Source of the DNA: Centropus unirufus
Lineage: Eukaryota; Chordata; Aves; Cuculiformes; Centropidae
Reading direction: 5' to 3'
Length of the DNA stretch: 64,000 nt
NCBI GenBank assembly: GCA_013397695.1
Contig: VYZI01000840.1
Span: 50,531 to 114,530, forward strand
The position numbers and the translations under genes are program-made. Positions 62,032 to 64,000 of this stretch are shown in pieces. Each line of letters begins with the position of its first letter. Position 1 is the first letter of the stretch. The notes below the pieces were generated by a model. The model was not told the DNA's origin and made no database searches. It saw only the letters and a list, made by a program, of their open reading frames with translations.

Positions 62032-62271
62032 TCAGCCATCCATGGATCCACTGCCCTTGTTCTTACGACTCAGGGGAAACGCAGACTTGCTTTGTGGCTG
62101 GGTCATCTTACTGGCCAGGTAGATGAAGGGCTCGATCAGCGTCCGCCGGTCGGCCACGGACACCTCCCACAGCTTCACCTTCTCCCCCTTGGCCCAGTGC
62201 TGGGCTGCGTCGTGGTCCACTCGGCGCTGCTCCTGCAGGTCACACTTGTTGCCCAAAACCACAATAGTGAC
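62032..62271 (-). CDS. NKIRAS2: NKIRAS2 coding exon 3 (NKCD motif, stop)
   Basis: The acceptor is TTTTTTGAACAG. It encodes residues 113-191, with the guanine-specificity motif NKCD at 120-123 and WEVSVADRR near the SAK loop. It ends SRKNKGSGSMDG and TGA at 62034-62032. Confidence 0.95.
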   Translation of the reverse strand, partial: VTIVVLGNKCDLQEQRRVDHDAAQHWAKGEKVKLWEVSVADRRTLIEPFIYLASKMTQPQSKSAFPLSRKNKGSGSMDG

Positions 62272-63937
62272 CTGTTCAAAAAACGGGTGATTAGAATCCC
62301 TGAAGGGACCAAACCGAGAGCCTTGAAGGCCCGTGGTGCCAGGCCCAGTCCTGCTCTGTGCTAAGGCTTTAAACCATGTTCCAGGTGTTCCCTTCTGGCA
62401 GCTTCTCCTCCTGTTTGGGTCTGCGTGTCTCAAACCAGCCCTAAAGGGGAAGGGTCTGCAGAGCACTTGTACCTGCAAAAAGCATCCCAGGATAGCAGCA
62501 AGGCACAACTGAGAGCCTTGGGGCACAGGGATCCCCGTCCCCATCTCATGACAAGAAAACAGGAAAACCTCTGGGTGAGAACACGAGCAAGGGGAGCAGA
62601 TCCCACTTTGCAGCTCCTTTCCCCTGGGCTTCTCACCTCTTTCTTGTCTTTGGACTTGTCGATCTCCTTCTTGAGGAGTTCCACCCTCTTGAAGGACTCC
62701 TTGCTGTCAGTGCTGTAGACCAGCACGTAGCCATCCGTGCAGGAGAAGCAGTGCTTGGGAAGCTCCAGGCCATCCCGCAGGCCTCGCGTGTCGTAGAAGC
62801 GCACCTGCTCGCGCACCCCCCGGTCCGTCTCGATGGAGCCCACGTAAATGTCCTCCTGTGTCTCAATCATCTCAGAGCCTGTGAAAAGTGGGCAGGGGAG
62901 GGATGGGAACTGGTCCTGGCACAAACCAAACCGTCCCATCAGGTGGCCTGGGGGAGGACAGCGTCCTTCCCACCACCACCAGCGTGTTTAGGGCATTGCC
63001 AGCCGCAGCCTCGCCCAAGGGGACCAGGTTCTGCCCACTATCTGGCACCCAGCGGGGTGGCTGGGCAGGCTGGCCCCTGCCAGGGATCTAGGACAACTCT
63101 ACATGACCAGTTCTCTGTGGGAAAAACTCCCCATGGCAGTGGGGACTGCTGGTTTCCCACATTCCCAGTTGCCCAGGACTGAGAAGGATGCTGGGGTAAT
63201 GGGATGCTGTGCCTGTAAGTCATAGAATCATTGAGGGTGGAAGAGACCTCTAAGCTCATCCAGTACCAATCATCAGCCCAACGCCTCCAAAAACATGGCC
63301 TAAAGTGCCACAGCCACGCATTATTTGAGCACTTCCAGGGATGAAGGCTCCACCAGTGCCCTGGGCAACTCTTCCAGGGCTTCACCACTCTTTCAGTAAA
63401 GACATTATTCCTAATATCCAATCTAAATCTCCATGGGCACAATCTGTGGCTATTTCCTCTCATCCTATCACTTGGTGCTGGGGTCTTCTCCCAAGAAACC
63501 GCCTCACCACAACCTTCCAGGAGCTGCAGAAGGTGATGAGGTCTCCCCTCTCCTCCAGGTTAAACACCCCCAGGTCCCTCAGCCAATCCCAGAACCCTTG
63601 TTCTCCAGCCCCTTTCTAGCACCATTCCCTTCTCTGGACACACTCCAGCCCCTCAATGTCCTTCTAGCGTGCGCCCCAAAACTGACCCCAGGATTCAAGT
63701 CCTTCAATTAAAAGAACACCCCCCTTCCCCTCCCAAACAGAAACAGGGGGGCACCCAGGACTCCCTGTGGCGAGCTGCCCCAGCAGAGGGCTGGTCCTGC
63801 CGAGGTGTCCTACGTGGAGCTGTCCCTGTCCCCTGCCACTCACCGACCACATGATTCCCGTACAGGAGCTGCTCCAGGATGGCCGTTTTTCCCACCGAGG
63901 CCTGGCCGCACACTACCACCTTGCAGCTCTTGCCCAT
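62032..63937 (-). CDS. NKIRAS2: NKIRAS2, NF-kappaB inhibitor-interacting Ras-like protein 2 (whole spliced coding region)
   Basis: Exons 63937-63844, 62878-62637 and 62271-62032 (minus strand) join in frame into 191 residues, the usual family length. The small GTPase fold is clear: P-loop GQASVGKT at 11-18, switch II DTRGL at 61-65, NKCD at 120-123 and SVA in the SAK position. The leucine at 65 where classical Ras has glutamine is a known trait of kappaB-Ras proteins and is linked to poor GTP hydrolysis. There is no CAAX box; the protein ends GSGSMDG. Family members bind IkappaB-beta and slow its degradation, limiting NF-kappaB, and also restrain Ral. Sequence and neighbourhood favour NKIRAS2 over NKIRAS1. 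The gene converges tail-to-tail with ZNF385C. Confidence 0.96.
62637..62878 (-). CDS. NKIRAS2: NKIRAS2 coding exon 2 (switch regions)
   Basis: Acceptor TTTTCACAG, donor AAAGAG/GTGAGA. It encodes residues 32-112: GSEMIETQEDIYVGSIE (effector region), FYDTRGLRDG (switch II with L65), then GYVLVYSTDSKESF and the helix ELLKKEIDKSKDKKE. It ends in phase 0. Confidence 0.95.
63218..63716 (-). mobile_element. CR1 LINE 3' fragment, antisense to plus, in NKIRAS2 intron 1
   Basis: CATAGAATCATTGAGGGTGG and AGAGACCTCTAAGCTCATCC at one end, CACTCCAGCCCCTCAATGTCC at the other. In the direction of NKIRAS2 transcription it is in sense orientation. Confidence 0.92.
63844..63937 (-). CDS. NKIRAS2: NKIRAS2 coding exon 1 (P-loop)
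   Basis: Reading down from ATG at 63937: MGKSCKVVVCGQASVGKT and on to GNHVVG, ending phase 1 at donor GTCG/GTGAGT. The P-loop lysine is K17. A likely acceptor (CTCCTGCAG) ends at 63968 on the minus strand, leaving about 30 bases of 5' UTR in this exon, so the promoter and first exon lie beyond the window. Confidence 0.95.
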
Positions 63938-64000
63938 GCTGCCTCACGCAGGGCTCCCCCAGCGCGGCTGCAGGAGCAGGAGGGGCCTGAGGGGGCCTGA

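Overview
This is nuclear DNA from a bird. The evidence is the density of CR1 LINE 3' ends (about 22 fragments on both strands, roughly 7 kb by eye, many with the avian CR1 tail ATTCTATGATTCT or its complement), spliced vertebrate genes with GT-AG introns, CpG islands and assembly gaps. Many CR1 copies resemble each other closely, which suggests fairly recent activity; I cannot name the species. There are no operons, ribosome binding sites or CRISPR arrays.

Three protein-coding genes can be read. (1) ZNF385C, plus strand: eight coding exons from 8051 to 58194 that join in frame into a 500-residue protein with four matrin/U1-type C2H2 zinc fingers, followed by a 3' UTR of about 2.9 kb. (2) A homologue of human C17orf113, plus strand: two coding exons (34771-35289 and 37037-38569) giving 683 residues. 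It lies inside the 37-kb first coding intron of ZNF385C. It has an N-terminal TTF/BED-like zinc finger and a region that looks like a degenerate hAT transposase core. (3) NKIRAS2 (kappaB-Ras2), minus strand: three coding exons (63937 down to 62032) giving a complete 191-residue protein. From memory, these three genes are neighbours on human 17q21, so the block looks syntenic.

Layout: 1-6035 is flanking DNA with CR1s, an 890-base gap and a minisatellite that grew inside a CR1 copy. A CpG island at 6030-6300 is followed by a long CR1 and then by ZNF385C coding exon 1. The large intron (8298-45396) holds CR1s, a second CpG island with a gap near 23.2 kb that seems to carry an alternative first coding exon, several tandem repeats, a YY1-type promoter candidate at 32.7 kb and the nested C17orf113 gene. 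ZNF385C coding exons 2-8 occupy 45.4-58.2 kb, with more CR1s and a 58-bp minisatellite between them. The 3' ends of ZNF385C and NKIRAS2 converge near 61.0 kb, where poly(A) signals of opposite strands lie about 20 bases apart.

I found no unknown multi-gene system. The observations most worth following are the alternative ZNF385C promoter whose short exon would give a three-finger isoform, the nested hAT-like gene with its own promoter candidate, the shared convergent poly(A) region, and the minisatellite with telomere-like GGGTTAGGG units born inside a CR1.
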